A DNA stretch of 64,000 bases from Candidatus Opimibacter skivensis. GTDB lineage: Bacteria; Bacteroidota; Bacteroidia; Chitinophagales; Saprospiraceae. Of this stretch, positions 45,580 through 53,535 are shown one piece after another. A program made the position numbers and the translations under genes. A model generated the notes under the pieces. The model was not told the DNA's origin. It saw nothing but the letters and a program-made list of their open reading frames with translations, and ran no database searches. The first letter of the stretch is position 1; every line of letters starts with the position of its first letter. The DNA is taken from contig JADKGY010000008.1 of the NCBI GenBank assembly GCA_016722045.1, positions 310,001-374,000 on the forward strand, written 5' to 3'.

Positions 45580-45837
45580 GATTTTTGGATTTTCCGTGGA
45601 GCCTTTTTTGAAAAGAGTGAAGATTTTTTTCTGAAAAAATTCGCTGCATTCCAATAAAGACGGGAGTTTCAGGTTTTGGATTTCGACAAAATCCGAAAAG
45701 AATTTTCCATCTGTTTCTATTGCTAATTAATTCGGTCTAACCTGGTCCAAATCCTATCCTGATCTGACACCTCTATCATCACATTAAGATGTGATACCCT
45801 GCCCAATGTCACACGTCTATTTTTGTAGAGTTCATGA

Positions 45838-45990
45838 CAAAATAAGACAGATAAACTGGTAAGTCATTTAAACCTGCATAATCCTGTTCAGAACTTTCAA
45901 ATGTACATAAACGGAATATTCAACGGAATGTACATTCTCGAGGTTCGTTCAGAAAATCAAATTATCACAAAGAAAGTAATGGTGCAATAA
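45838..45990 (+). pseudogene. Orphan T9SS sorting-domain fragment
   Basis: An open frame after an in-frame TGA at 45835 ends NPVQNFQMYINGIFNG, MYILEVRSENQIITKKVMVQ, stop (45988-45990). The GMYILEV...IITKKVMVQ pattern is the last two strands of a type A sorting domain. No passenger or signal peptide remains upstream; the sequence before it (45580-45837) shows no gene. It is the 3' scar of a lost secreted-protein gene, still followed by its terminator. Confidence 0.65.
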
Positions 45991-46021
45991 TAAAAATAGT
46001 AAAACTTCCTCTCTCTCAAAT

Positions 46022-46054
46022 TGCTCTCAGGTATATCCGGGAGCAGTTTTTTTT
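46022..46054 (+). terminator. Rho-independent terminator
   Basis: TGCTCTC (46022-46028) pairs with GGGAGCA (46039-46045), one T-G wobble, 10-base loop, followed by G and eight T (46047-46054). It lies directly after the orphan sorting-domain fragment. Confidence 0.8.
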
Positions 46055-46057
46055 GTT

Positions 46058-46077
46058 CCGCCACTTAAAAGTGGCGG
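46058..46077. repeat. Perfect 9-bp hairpin
   Basis: CCGCCACTT (46058-46066) and AAGTGGCGG (46069-46077) with a 2-base spacer, immediately after a terminator. Probably a REP-like intergenic palindrome. Confidence 0.6.
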
Positions 46078-46125
46078 CAACTCAAACAAGAAGCGAAAAT
46101 GCGGTTAATTATTTTTTTTGAATTC

Positions 46126-46145
46126 CCACTAGTTTCAACTAGTGG
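46126..46145. repeat. Perfect 9-bp hairpin over the deacetylase stop codon
   Basis: CCACTAGTT (46126-46134) and AACTAGTGG (46137-46145) with a 2-base spacer. The minus-strand stop codon (46139-46141) lies within the right arm. Minus-strand sequence after it is A-rich, not U-rich, so it does not look like a standard terminator. Confidence 0.55.
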
Positions 46146-47470
46146 ACTTCTAACAGATTTTCCAGTACCCTGTTCCACCCTTTCCATCCATCAATTTCAC
46201 TCAACGACGAATTGTGCCATAGGATCACTAATTCACCATTGTGTTTTTTGACCTGTTCGATTATTTTTTGAGAAAGTGCCAGGCTTTCTTCGATTGAATA
46301 TTTTTTATACATTTTAAAGGATACATCCATGATCAGTAATGGTCTTTCGATCAATGGCAATTCTTTTCTTTCGTGAATATCAAATACCGGAAATGGTTTG
46401 CTTGTGCCACATCTGAATCCGGGTTCTGCCGCATAGCCAAGTGTGCTGTCTGTTTTTATTCCGGCTTCGGATAAACAACGCCATGTATCAGGCACTTCAA
46501 AACGGAGATAATGCTGACGTGAAGATGAGATCACTAATCCACTACTTTTGGATATGGCTTTGATTTCATCTTTCATCATTGATGCGTCTTTGAAGGAAGC
46601 ATAGCTCGGATGTGCACCGATTCGATGAATTCTGTTGCTCATCTCCTGCATTAGTGATTTGATGTGCTCATCGTCAATGTCATAATATCCTTCATAGCGC
46701 GTGCGTCCACCACCGATCATATTGAATTCGAATCGGTTCTCTGCATTTTCGGCCAGAGTCATCAGATAGTTAAATTGGTCGTAAGGATCTTTCTGTAGGC
46801 CCCGTTTGACGGCCTTTGATTGCTTTATGTCTTTCAGGAGATGAAAAGGATTTCGACGAATTCCCCCGGCCAGAACTTTCCACCCTGGTTTGCCCTTCCA
46901 GTAATAGGGTTTATCAACATCACAAGTCGGCACGACTTTATATTCAGCCGTATCAGCCTTTAGCGGATAACCAAGCGTGAGCAGCCAATAGCGCAGTAGA
47001 GTTGTGTATTCATCAACTACAGGACGAAGTATCTGACCGGATTTAACAACCAATGCTTTATCTGCCGGAAACCTGCCATGTGTATCCTTATCTTTTAGTA
47101 CAGTCTCTTCCCATCGTGTCAACATAAAGAATGCTCCTGCAAACAAATCCACATGACATACAATTTTGTCCCGCGTGATTTCCAGATGCTCATCACCATA
47201 GAGAAGAAGAATATGATTCAATCCCGGAGATTGTGTAGCAATAATTTTTTGAGGAATATTTTCCTGAAACAAATAATTCTTTCCGTCAGAAATTTTTCCA
47301 AAAAAATGATCCCTGATAATAATCTTTTTTTCCTCCCAGGAGATTGTATAATCAGAATGATGCGCTGAAGGAATAATCTCAATTTCAGCTTTACAATAAT
47401 TAGCCAATAAAGTCCTTACCGCATAGCTGCGTTCCGGGATGAAATTGTCTGGTATAAAAACTTTAATCAA
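46139..47470 (-). CDS. Polysaccharide deacetylase-family protein with N-terminal DUF7033-like domain
   Basis: 443 residues, no signal peptide. An N-terminal alpha/beta domain (about 1-145) with WEEKKIIIRDHFF and MLTRWEE is followed by a NodB-like domain starting VVPTCDVDKPYYW (Asp pair), with IHRIGAHPSYASFKD carrying the HxxxS metal-binding pattern, and ending ELVILWHNSSLSEIDGW. This combination is typical of proteins in surface polysaccharide clusters of Bacteroidota. It likely removes acetyl groups from a polysaccharide or lipid-linked sugar. It follows the DegT aminotransferase in the same direction with a 17-base gap. Confidence 0.82.
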   Translation of the reverse strand: MIKVFIPDNFIPERSYAVRTLLANYCKAEIEIIPSAHHSDYTISWEEKKIIIRDHFFGKISDGKNYLFQENIPQKIIATQSPGLNHILLLYGDEHLEITRDKIVCHVDLFAGAFFMLTRWEETVLKDKDTHGRFPADKALVVKSGQILRPVVDEYTTLLRYWLLTLGYPLKADTAEYKVVPTCDVDKPYYWKGKPGWKVLAGGIRRNPFHLLKDIKQSKAVKRGLQKDPYDQFNYLMTLAENAENRFEFNMIGGGRTRYEGYYDIDDEHIKSLMQEMSNRIHRIGAHPSYASFKDASMMKDEIKAISKSSGLVISSSRQHYLRFEVPDTWRCLSEAGIKTDSTLGYAAEPGFRCGTSKPFPVFDIHERKELPLIERPLLIMDVSFKMYKKYSIEESLALSQKIIEQVKKHNGELVILWHNSSLSEIDGWKGWNRVLENLLEVH

Positions 47471-47487
47471 ATTGAATTTAGGATTTA

Positions 47488-48207
47488 CTACCCCTTAAAA
47501 AACGCCTTAATATGCCCACATATAAACCCTATCTGCTCCTCCGTCAGATCAGGATGCATCGGCAGTGAAAGTACTTCCCTGCAGATTCGTTCAGTACTCA
47601 GCAAGGGCACACGACGACGTACGATTTTATTAAATGCAGGCTGCTCATGCATCGGCACAGGATAATAAATCATAGAGGGCACTTTCTTCTCTGCCAGATA
47701 AGCCTGTAATTCATTTCGTACATCGCGATGAACACGGATGGTGTATTGATGGAATACATGCTCAGACCATGCTACACGTTCCGGAATGATGATGTCCCCC
47801 ATCGGGCCTAGTAATTTGTCATATTGATCAGCCACACCACGTCGCAGCTTATTGTACTCATCGAGATGTGGAAGCTTAGCATTGAGGACGGCAGCCTGCA
47901 GTGAATCAAGACGGCTATTGACACCGATGATATCATGGTAGTATCTTTTTTGCATACCATGATTGGCGACCATTTTGATTTTGTGCGCCAAAGGTTCATC
48001 TCTTGTCATCATCGCACCACCATCACCATAGCAACCAAGATTCTTTGATGGATAAAATGAAGTACATCCGATGTGGCCGATTGTTCCTGACATCTGCCAA
48101 TCATTTTCCCCCATCAGACATTTTGCACCTATAGATTGCGCGTTGTCTTCGATGATAAAGAGATCTCGTGTTTTCGCGAGGCCATCAATGCTTTCATGTT
48201 GACGCAT
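47488..48207 (-). CDS. DegT/DnrJ/EryC1/StrS aminotransferase, C-terminal part (frameshifted)
   Basis: The frame from about 48180 down encodes LAKTRDLFIIEDNAQSIGAK, the PLP-lysine segment TSFYPSKNLGCYGDGGA, NSRLDSLQAAVLNAKLPHLD, MIYYPVPMHEQP and LSLPMHPDLTEEQ, all typical of sugar aminotransferases that use PLP to aminate keto-sugar nucleotides. The nominal ATG at 48207 is an artefact: residues before LAKTRD belong to the other frame. Joined to the N-terminal part it gives about 376 residues, the usual length. A missing C in GCC(C)TCGCG at about 48180 would explain the break. Confidence 0.88.
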   Translation of the reverse strand: MRQHESIDGLAKTRDLFIIEDNAQSIGAKCLMGENDWQMSGTIGHIGCTSFYPSKNLGCYGDGGAMMTRDEPLAHKIKMVANHGMQKRYYHDIIGVNSRLDSLQAAVLNAKLPHLDEYNKLRRGVADQYDKLLGPMGDIIIPERVAWSEHVFHQYTIRVHRDVRNELQAYLAEKKVPSMIYYPVPMHEQPAFNKIVRRRVPLLSTERICREVLSLPMHPDLTEEQIGFICGHIKAFFKG

Positions 48208-48617
48208 TGGCCGAATAAATGCACAGGTATAATAGCTCTTGTCCGTGGCGAAAGTGAATCAACAATATTCTCAAGCTTCATCATATACGTCCGGTCATCG
48301 ACATCTACGACGATAGGTTTTAAACCAAGTAGCGCTATGACTTCAACACTCGCGACGAATGTAAACGAAGGAACAATCACCTCATCACCCGGCTGGAGAT
48401 CAAGGGCCATCAATGCGATTTGTAATGCATCAGTACCATTTGCCACGGAGATGACATGTGCATCACCAAGGTATTTACTCAATCCGGCTTCGAAGGATGT
48501 GACTTCAGGGCCATGAATAAACGCGGCACTTTCAATTGTAGAAAGAATACGTCGGTCAATTTCAGTTTTTAACTGACTGTATTGACTCTGAAGATCCACC
48601 ATCTGGATATTCTTCAT
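48129..48617 (-). CDS. DegT/DnrJ/EryC1/StrS aminotransferase, N-terminal part (frameshifted)
   Basis: Starts ATG 48617 (MKNIQMVDLQSQYSQLKTEI) and carries GPEVTSFEAGLSKYLGDAHV, SVANGTDALQIALMAL, GDEVIVPSFTFVASVEVIAL and AIIPVHLFGQCVNMKALMA, then leaves the family pattern at about 48180 (SRKHEISLSSK, stop 48129). In the next frame the match continues. So one gene 48617-47488 is split by a 1-base loss, by mutation or sequencing error. It lies 6 bases after UDP-glucose dehydrogenase, suggesting a pathway from UDP-glucuronate to an amino sugar for a surface polysaccharide. Confidence 0.88.
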   Translation of the reverse strand: MKNIQMVDLQSQYSQLKTEIDRRILSTIESAAFIHGPEVTSFEAGLSKYLGDAHVISVANGTDALQIALMALDLQPGDEVIVPSFTFVASVEVIALLGLKPIVVDVDDRTYMMKLENIVDSLSPRTRAIIPVHLFGQCVNMKALMASRKHEISLSSKTTRNL

Positions 48618-48623
48618 AAGGTG

Positions 48624-49943
48624 TTATTTATTTTGAATGTTTTCTCGTCCGATGCTTGAATAAAAAAATCCCTGTTCGGGAATATCATCAAGATCATAAA
48701 TATTACGTCCGTCAAAAATGGCCGGCGTCTTCATGAGGGATTTTATCTTCTGAAAATCAGGGGTTCTGAATTCATTCCACTCTGTCACAATGGCCAATGC
48801 ATCAGCACCTTCAAGCACATCGTACATATCCTCTGTGTAAGAAACATGTCCTTTAAAATATTGGCTGAAATTTGGAATCGCTTCCGGATCTGTGGCTGCA
48901 ACTTCTGCACCTGCTGATAACAAGTCATTGATGATATCGATGGCCGGTGCTTCGCGCACATCATCTGTATTAGGTTTGAAGGCAAGACCCCAGATTGCGA
49001 TACGTCTTCCTTTAACATCACCATTGAAGTGATCGATTATTTTTTTGGCGAGGATGTGTTTCTGACGATTGTTGACATCCATCACCGCATCGAGTATTCT
49101 GAAATCGTAGCCGTGTTCTTTTGAAGTGAGATGCAGTGCCTGCACATCTTTTGGAAAGCAACTACCTCCATAACCTACGCCTGGAAATAAAAATCGTTTT
49201 CCGATGCGTGTATCACTTCCAATTCCACGTCGTACATCATCTACATTTGCTCCTGTACGTTCGCACAGGTTAGCGATCTCATTCATAAATGAAATTCGAG
49301 TAGCGAGATAAGAGTTCGCCGCATATTTTGTCATTTCAGCACTACGCTCATCCATGAAGAGGATTGGATTGCCTTGTCGTACAAATGGTTTGTACAATCT
49401 CTCCATGACCTGGTGTGCCCTATCTGATGAGAGGCCGATCACGACACGATCGGGTTTCATAAAATCATCAACAGCTACACCTTCCCGGAGAAATTCAGGA
49501 TTGGATACTACATCAAAAAGATCCGGAGAAAGATTTTTCAACATCAATTCTCTGACCTTTTCAGCAGTCCCGACAGGTACCGTGCTTTTGTCAACAATGA
49601 CTTTGTACGAAGTGATGAGATGACTCAATTCTTCCGCCACTCCCAGGATATACGAAAGATCAGCAGAGCCATCTGATCCCGGAGGTGTGGGAAGTGCCAG
49701 GAAAATGATCAGTGCATCCTTAATCCCGTCAGCAAGTGAGGAAGTGAAATGAAGGCGGTCCTGTTCGATATTGCGTTCAAAGAGGACATCCAACCCGGGC
49801 TCATAGATCGTGATCTTGCCGGCCTGTAGACTGGCGATTTTATCGGTGTTGATATCGATACAGGTGACATCATTGCCCGTCTCGGCAAAGCAAGTGCCTG
49901 TGACTAATCCTACGTATCCTGTGCCGACGACTGCTATTTTCAT
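48624..49943 (-). CDS. ugd: UDP-glucose 6-dehydrogenase family protein
   Basis: 439 residues. NAD-binding Rossmann start MKIAVVGTGYVGLVTGTCFA; LALPTPPGSDGSADL; VDKSTVPVGTAEKVRELM; NPEFLREGVAVDDFM; catalytic Cys in FPGVGYGGSCFPKDVQAL; C-terminal domain IWGLAFKPNTDDVREAPAI. It oxidises UDP-glucose to UDP-glucuronate with two NAD. The substrate could be a related UDP-sugar, but the motifs fit the TuaD/Ugd group best. First gene of the polysaccharide set ugd - degT - deacetylase. A minus-strand TATCTTTG box (49951-49958) ends 7 bases before its ATG. Confidence 0.93.
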   Translation of the reverse strand: MKIAVVGTGYVGLVTGTCFAETGNDVTCIDINTDKIASLQAGKITIYEPGLDVLFERNIEQDRLHFTSSLADGIKDALIIFLALPTPPGSDGSADLSYILGVAEELSHLITSYKVIVDKSTVPVGTAEKVRELMLKNLSPDLFDVVSNPEFLREGVAVDDFMKPDRVVIGLSSDRAHQVMERLYKPFVRQGNPILFMDERSAEMTKYAANSYLATRISFMNEIANLCERTGANVDDVRRGIGSDTRIGKRFLFPGVGYGGSCFPKDVQALHLTSKEHGYDFRILDAVMDVNNRQKHILAKKIIDHFNGDVKGRRIAIWGLAFKPNTDDVREAPAIDIINDLLSAGAEVAATDPEAIPNFSQYFKGHVSYTEDMYDVLEGADALAIVTEWNEFRTPDFQKIKSLMKTPAIFDGRNIYDLDDIPEQGFFYSSIGRENIQNK

Positions 49944-49950
49944 AAGGGGT

Positions 49951-49958
49951 CAAAGATA
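49951..49958 (-). promoter_or_regulatory. TAnnTTTG -7 box before ugd
   Basis: Minus-strand TATCTTTG, 7 bases from ATG 49943. Upstream is the purine-rich GCAGGGGGCAGGGAG repeat rather than a -33 box. Confidence 0.35.
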
Positions 49959-50061
49959 GTGGAAAAAGGCAGGGGGCAGGGAGCAGGGGGCAGGGAGAAT
50001 CAAGCACTTGAGAGGAAACGTTGGCAAACATTCAGCATTGGCAGCGGCTCGCCCCTAAAAG

Positions 50062-50117
50062 AGTAATCAGTATTCAGTAATCAGTATTCAGTAATCAGTA
50101 TTCAGTAACCAGTATTC
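50062..50117. repeat. 14-bp tandem repeat, four units
   Basis: Units AGTAATCAGTATTC at 50062, 50076, 50090 and (one change) 50104. It lies in the 371-base gap 49944-50314, which also holds GCAGGGGGCAGGGAG-type repeats (49968-50000), a perfect 8-bp hairpin GCAGTGGC/GCCACTGC (50175-50192), and four heptamers at 50264-50291. No gene is supported in the gap. Confidence 0.9.
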
Positions 50118-50263
50118 AGTAAAGCGATGACTTCGCCAGTTTCAAAAAAGAAAGCATCAATGAAAAAAGTATTGGCAGTGGCTTGCCACTGCTTGCCTAA
50201 AACCTAAAATGTAATGCCAATGTCGCATCATACCAACAAAAAATCGACGTCTCTACAACCGAT

Positions 50264-50291
50264 TCGTTATTTGTTACTCGTTATTCGTTAC
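50264..50291. repeat. Heptanucleotide array, four units
   Basis: TCGTTAT, TTGTTAC, TCGTTAT, TCGTTAC in a row, same family as 26337-26448. Ends 23 bases before the glutathione peroxidase ATG, so it overlaps its likely promoter region. Confidence 0.8.
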
Positions 50292-50314
50292 TCCTTTTCC
50301 CCTATCTTTCCTCA

Positions 50315-50866
50315 ATGAAACACATTTTCCTTTTCTGCCTTTTCTGCCTCTCCTCCCTTTTCTGCCTTTCTTCTTTTGCTCAAACCAAAAGCTTCTACGA
50401 CTTCAGTGCAACAGACATCGATGGTCATAAAGTCAGCCTGAGCCAGTACAAAGGAAAAAAAGTCCTCGTCGTCAATGTCGCCTCCGAATGCGGCAATACA
50501 CCTCAATATGCCAAGCTCCAGGAACTGTATGAAAAATATGGCGGCGAAAAATTTACCATCGTCGGTTTTCCTGCCAATAATTTCGGAGAGCAAGAGCCAG
50601 GATCAAATGCAGAGATCAAGAAATTCTGCACAGGTCAGTATCACGTCACTTTCCCCATGATGTCGAAGATTTCCGTTAAGGGTGATGACATCGATCCGCT
50701 CTATGCCTGGCTCACCACGAAATCAGAAAATGGTGTCCTCGATGCTCCCGTCACCTGGAATTTTCAAAAATTTATGATCGATGAAAACGGACATCTGGTG
50801 GGATCAGTGAAGCCGAAGACAAGTCCGGATACACAGGAGATAATGGATTGGATCGAAAACAAATAA
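50315..50866 (+). CDS. Exported glutathione peroxidase-family protein
   Basis: 183 residues. The signal peptide is Cys/Phe-rich with an internal repeat (LFCLFCLSSLFCLSSFAQ). The peroxidase motifs are VVNVASECGNTPQYAKLQ (catalytic Cys, where most relatives have SKCGFTPQY), VGFPANNFGEQEPGSN (Gln) and VTWNFQKFMIDENG (Trp, Asn). So the Cys/Gln/Trp/Asn set is complete. It reduces peroxides, probably with a thioredoxin-like donor, in the periplasm. Monocistronic. Confidence 0.92.
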   Translation: MKHIFLFCLFCLSSLFCLSSFAQTKSFYDFSATDIDGHKVSLSQYKGKKVLVVNVASECGNTPQYAKLQELYEKYGGEKFTIVGFPANNFGEQEPGSNAEIKKFCTGQYHVTFPMMSKISVKGDDIDPLYAWLTTKSENGVLDAPVTWNFQKFMIDENGHLVGSVKPKTSPDTQEIMDWIENK

Positions 50867-51059
50867 TCATCTCCCCCTTTGGTTATTGAGCTGTGTTGAA
50901 CTGAGCACAGGTATCAATCAACGATCTTTGAAGTCAGAAATAAATATAGAATACTGATCAACGAATTATCACGTCAGAAAGGAATGATGCAGTGTGAATT
51001 TAATGCCTAATTCAATTTTATAATTCAGTCTTTATTTCAAAAATTGTTGATCATTATTC

Positions 51060-51090
51060 AATACTTGTGCTGAGCGCTAGTCGAAGTATT
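51060..51090. repeat. Dispersed palindromic word (CTGAGCG..AGTCGAAGTATT)
   Basis: AATACTT (51060-51066) and AAGTATT (51084-51090) flank GTGCTGAGCGCTAGTCG, closely related to GTGCTGAGCGAAAGTCGAAG at 18530-18550. The gap 50867-51186 (320 bases) contains this and no supported gene; CAACTTCAACTTCAACTTC near 51100 is a simple repeat. Confidence 0.55.
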
Positions 51091-51186
51091 CCTCTGTTCA
51101 TTTCAACTTCAACTTCAACTTCTTCCTTCTATGACTTCTGGCAAGTCGAATGTGTCGAATTATCAAAGGGCTGGAGGGCAAAACGA

Positions 51187-51456
51187 TCATCTCCTGCTTT
51201 TATATCCTCCTCCCCACGACCCCATATCAATCACCACGGCTATCACCATGATGATGATATTGCTGACAGACCAATCTCCCGTGTAATGCTTCATGACTAC
51301 GCTGTACCAAAGCATCGTGACAGGCATAAAGAGAAATCCCAGTATCGGCCAAAGAATCGTATCGAATACTCCGTTAAACCAACTGGTGAAAAACCAAAGG
51401 ATGGCAATCAGGACTCTGGGAAAAAGAAGCGCTATGGCGGCTAGCATGCAGGGCAT
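51187..51456 (-). CDS. Small conserved-looking membrane protein
   Basis: 89 residues with three hydrophobic segments: LAAIALLFPRVLIAILWFF, FDTILWPILGFLFMPVTMLW, IIIMVIAVVIDMGSWGGG. The PR in the first helix, WP in the second and final IDMGSWGGG suggest a conserved inner membrane family seen in several phyla, though I cannot name it. Role unknown. Confidence 0.6.
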   Translation of the reverse strand: MPCMLAAIALLFPRVLIAILWFFTSWFNGVFDTILWPILGFLFMPVTMLWYSVVMKHYTGDWSVSNIIIMVIAVVIDMGSWGGGYKSRR

Positions 51457-51596
51457 GATTGAAGGTTTTTGTTTTCATTAAAATTACAAGGAATAAGTGA
51501 AATAAGTTTATGATGATTATAGGCTTATAAGATTATAACCGGATAAACCTATAAGCCCATAAACTAATAAACCCATAAACTAACCTCAGCCTTTTC

Positions 51597-52163
51597 CTAT
51601 ATACCTACGTTTGTCCTGAACATCTGTATCGCTATTGCAAGCAACAGAATACCAAATACCTTTCGCATCGCTTCCGTCGCCGGTTTCGGCAATTTCTTTT
51701 CAAGAAATGGTGTACTCTTTAATACAAGAAATATAACCGCAAGATTGAGTACAATACCTGCAATAATTTCTATCGTATCAAATGTTGATTTTAAAGACAA
51801 TATCGTAGTCAATGTACCGGCACCCGCAAGCAATGGAAATGCTATCGGTACAATACTACCCGATGATGCACCATCACTACTATCACCTCTGAAGAAATGA
51901 ATACCCAATACCATCTCAAGACCGATAAAGAATATGATCAGCGAACCCGCGAGAGCAAATGAACTGACTTCAACACCAAATATCTTTAAGATCGCCACTC
52001 CGAAAAACAGGAACGCAAGCATCAGGATACCCGCCGTAAGTGTAGCTGTTGGCGCATGGATGACGACCCCACGTTTCTTCATATCGAGAATAACCGGGAG
52101 CGATCCTATGATGTCAATGACAGAGAACAGGATCAACGAGACAGATAAAATAGCCGTGATCAT
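51597..52163 (-). CDS. MarC-family membrane protein
   Basis: 188 residues, six predicted helices. It begins ITAILSVSLILFSVIDIIGS with LPVILDMKKRG, and has FALAGSLIIFFIGLEMVLG and SIVPIAFPLLAGAGTLTTIL, the family motif with Pro-Leu-Leu-Ala-Gly-Pro/Ala-Gly. MarC proteins are inner membrane proteins of unsettled function, once linked to multiple antibiotic resistance. Divergent from an Lrp-type regulator, which probably controls it. Confidence 0.9.
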   Translation of the reverse strand: MITAILSVSLILFSVIDIIGSLPVILDMKKRGVVIHAPTATLTAGILMLAFLFFGVAILKIFGVEVSSFALAGSLIIFFIGLEMVLGIHFFRGDSSDGASSGSIVPIAFPLLAGAGTLTTILSLKSTFDTIEIIAGIVLNLAVIFLVLKSTPFLEKKLPKPATEAMRKVFGILLLAIAIQMFRTNVGI

Positions 52164-52170
52164 GATGTTT

Positions 52171-52221
52171 TTGGTTTAATTTTCATCAATATTAACTCAT
52201 TTGGAGTATATTTGGTTTAAT
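52171..52221. promoter_or_regulatory. Direct repeats in the marC/lrp intergenic region (candidate operator)
   Basis: TTGGTTTAAT occurs at 52171-52180 and 52212-52221, 41 bases apart (about four helical turns), in an AT-rich 126-base divergent region. TATATTTG at 52207-52214 is a possible -7 box for the regulator gene. Lrp-family proteins bind spaced sites on one face of DNA, which fits, but the operator role is inferred. Confidence 0.4.
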
Positions 52222-52289
52222 AGTGATACATTTAGTGTCAAAACTGTTATAGTTTAGAACTATTTTTGTCAGATTTAATTTTTAACGAC

Positions 52290-52796
52290 ATGAATCAACA
52301 TTTAGAAAATCAAATTGACAGCACCGATATCCGCATCATCGACGCCCTGATGGAAGATGGCCGCATCGCGTACTCCGTTCTCGCCGAACAAATCGGCTCC
52401 TCAAATACACTTGTGCATCAACGCGTCCGAAAGCTTAAAGAAACAGGCGTATTGATGAAACCCGTTTACCTGATCTCACCTGAACATATCGGGTATGATA
52501 CCTGTGCCTTCGTCCTGATGATGATCAAAGAAGCGAATCAGATCCATGATGTGATCGAAGCCCTGAAAAAGATCCCTGAAGTGGTGAGCTGTGTGAGCAT
52601 CATGGGCCGCTACGATCTCATGGCACGTCTCTATGCTGTCAATAACAAACACCTCCAGGACATTGTACACGATAAGCTGCAGGCGATTCCCGGTGTAGAG
52701 GGCACAAATACAATGGTTGCTTTTGAAGTCAGTTTTGAAAGACAAGCGATTATCCCTGATACAGAGACCTTGAATGTTTATCGCAGCAATAGATGA
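52290..52796 (+). CDS. Lrp/AsnC-family transcriptional regulator
   Basis: 168 residues from ATG 52290; an upstream TTG at 52266 is less likely. HTH about 14-60 (IDSTDIRIIDALMEDGRIAY, SVLAEQIGSSNTLVHQRVRK), then the ligand-binding RAM domain (YDTCAFVLMMIKEANQIHDV, EVVSCVSIMGRYDLMARLYA, LQAIPGVEGTNTMVAFEV). Typically responds to an amino acid and controls transport or metabolism. Divergent from marC. Confidence 0.94.
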   Translation: MNQHLENQIDSTDIRIIDALMEDGRIAYSVLAEQIGSSNTLVHQRVRKLKETGVLMKPVYLISPEHIGYDTCAFVLMMIKEANQIHDVIEALKKIPEVVSCVSIMGRYDLMARLYAVNNKHLQDIVHDKLQAIPGVEGTNTMVAFEVSFERQAIIPDTETLNVYRSNR

Positions 52797-52910
52797 TGTG
52801 GTGATGTGGTTATTATATCGTACGCAGAATACACGGAGAAAAATTTATAATCGCACGCAAAGGCGCAAAGACGCAAAGGATTTCATCTGATTGCTATCTT
52901 TGGATAAGCA

Positions 52911-53441
52911 ATGAAGCGCAACTTCTATTCCCTCTCTCTTCTCACTTTATTTATCGCCAACACGATAGGAGGGATCAGCATTTTGTGTTTACATCACTTT
53001 CGTATCAATGAATATGTAGAATCCATCATCCACAATGGAAATTATCACATCCCACTTGATGAAGTAGTCATTGCTCCTCACGATGCCGATAAACTAATAT
53101 GGTTAAAGGATAATCTTGAATTCAATTACCAGGGACACATGTATGATATCGTCTGCACCGATGTCAAAAATGATACGATGATCTATCATTGCATCAATGA
53201 TAAAACAGAAGAAGGCCTCATACACGAAATTGCCAATAACGACAACCATCCTTTTCCCGGCCAGCATCAGGACTCCAGAATCGTCCTGCAGTTTTTTAAA
53301 ATCATTTCAGAAATAGTCATTGCACCTTCAGCCAATTCAATTAAAGTGGCCGATGAAAATCTGAGAAGCTTTTTTTCCTACAATACTATTTTCTATCCTG
53401 TCTATTTATCTCTTTCCTGCGAACCACCCGATATCGCCTGA
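52911..53441 (+). CDS. Exported hypothetical protein upstream of a TonB-dependent receptor
   Basis: 176 residues. N-terminal hydrophobic helix (SLSLLTLFIANTIGGISIL) as signal or anchor; mature part with LDEVVIAPHDADKLIWLKDN, HMYDIVCTDVKNDTMIYHCI and two Cys. No family I can name. It lies 95 bases before the receptor gene and in the same direction, so it may act with it in metal or haem uptake; small proteins with the same start and layout are often seen before receptors in this phylum. A TATCTTTG box (52895-52902) is 8 bases from the ATG. Confidence 0.65.
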   Translation: MKRNFYSLSLLTLFIANTIGGISILCLHHFRINEYVESIIHNGNYHIPLDEVVIAPHDADKLIWLKDNLEFNYQGHMYDIVCTDVKNDTMIYHCINDKTEEGLIHEIANNDNHPFPGQHQDSRIVLQFFKIISEIVIAPSANSIKVADENLRSFFSYNTIFYPVYLSLSCEPPDIA

Positions 53442-53535
53442 TCCGTTTTCCTCGCACGGACATATAGCCGGGTGATGCATCTCTGCATCTGCCTGTCGCT
53501 ACATTTTATTTCACGTTCATTCATTCTGAATATTT

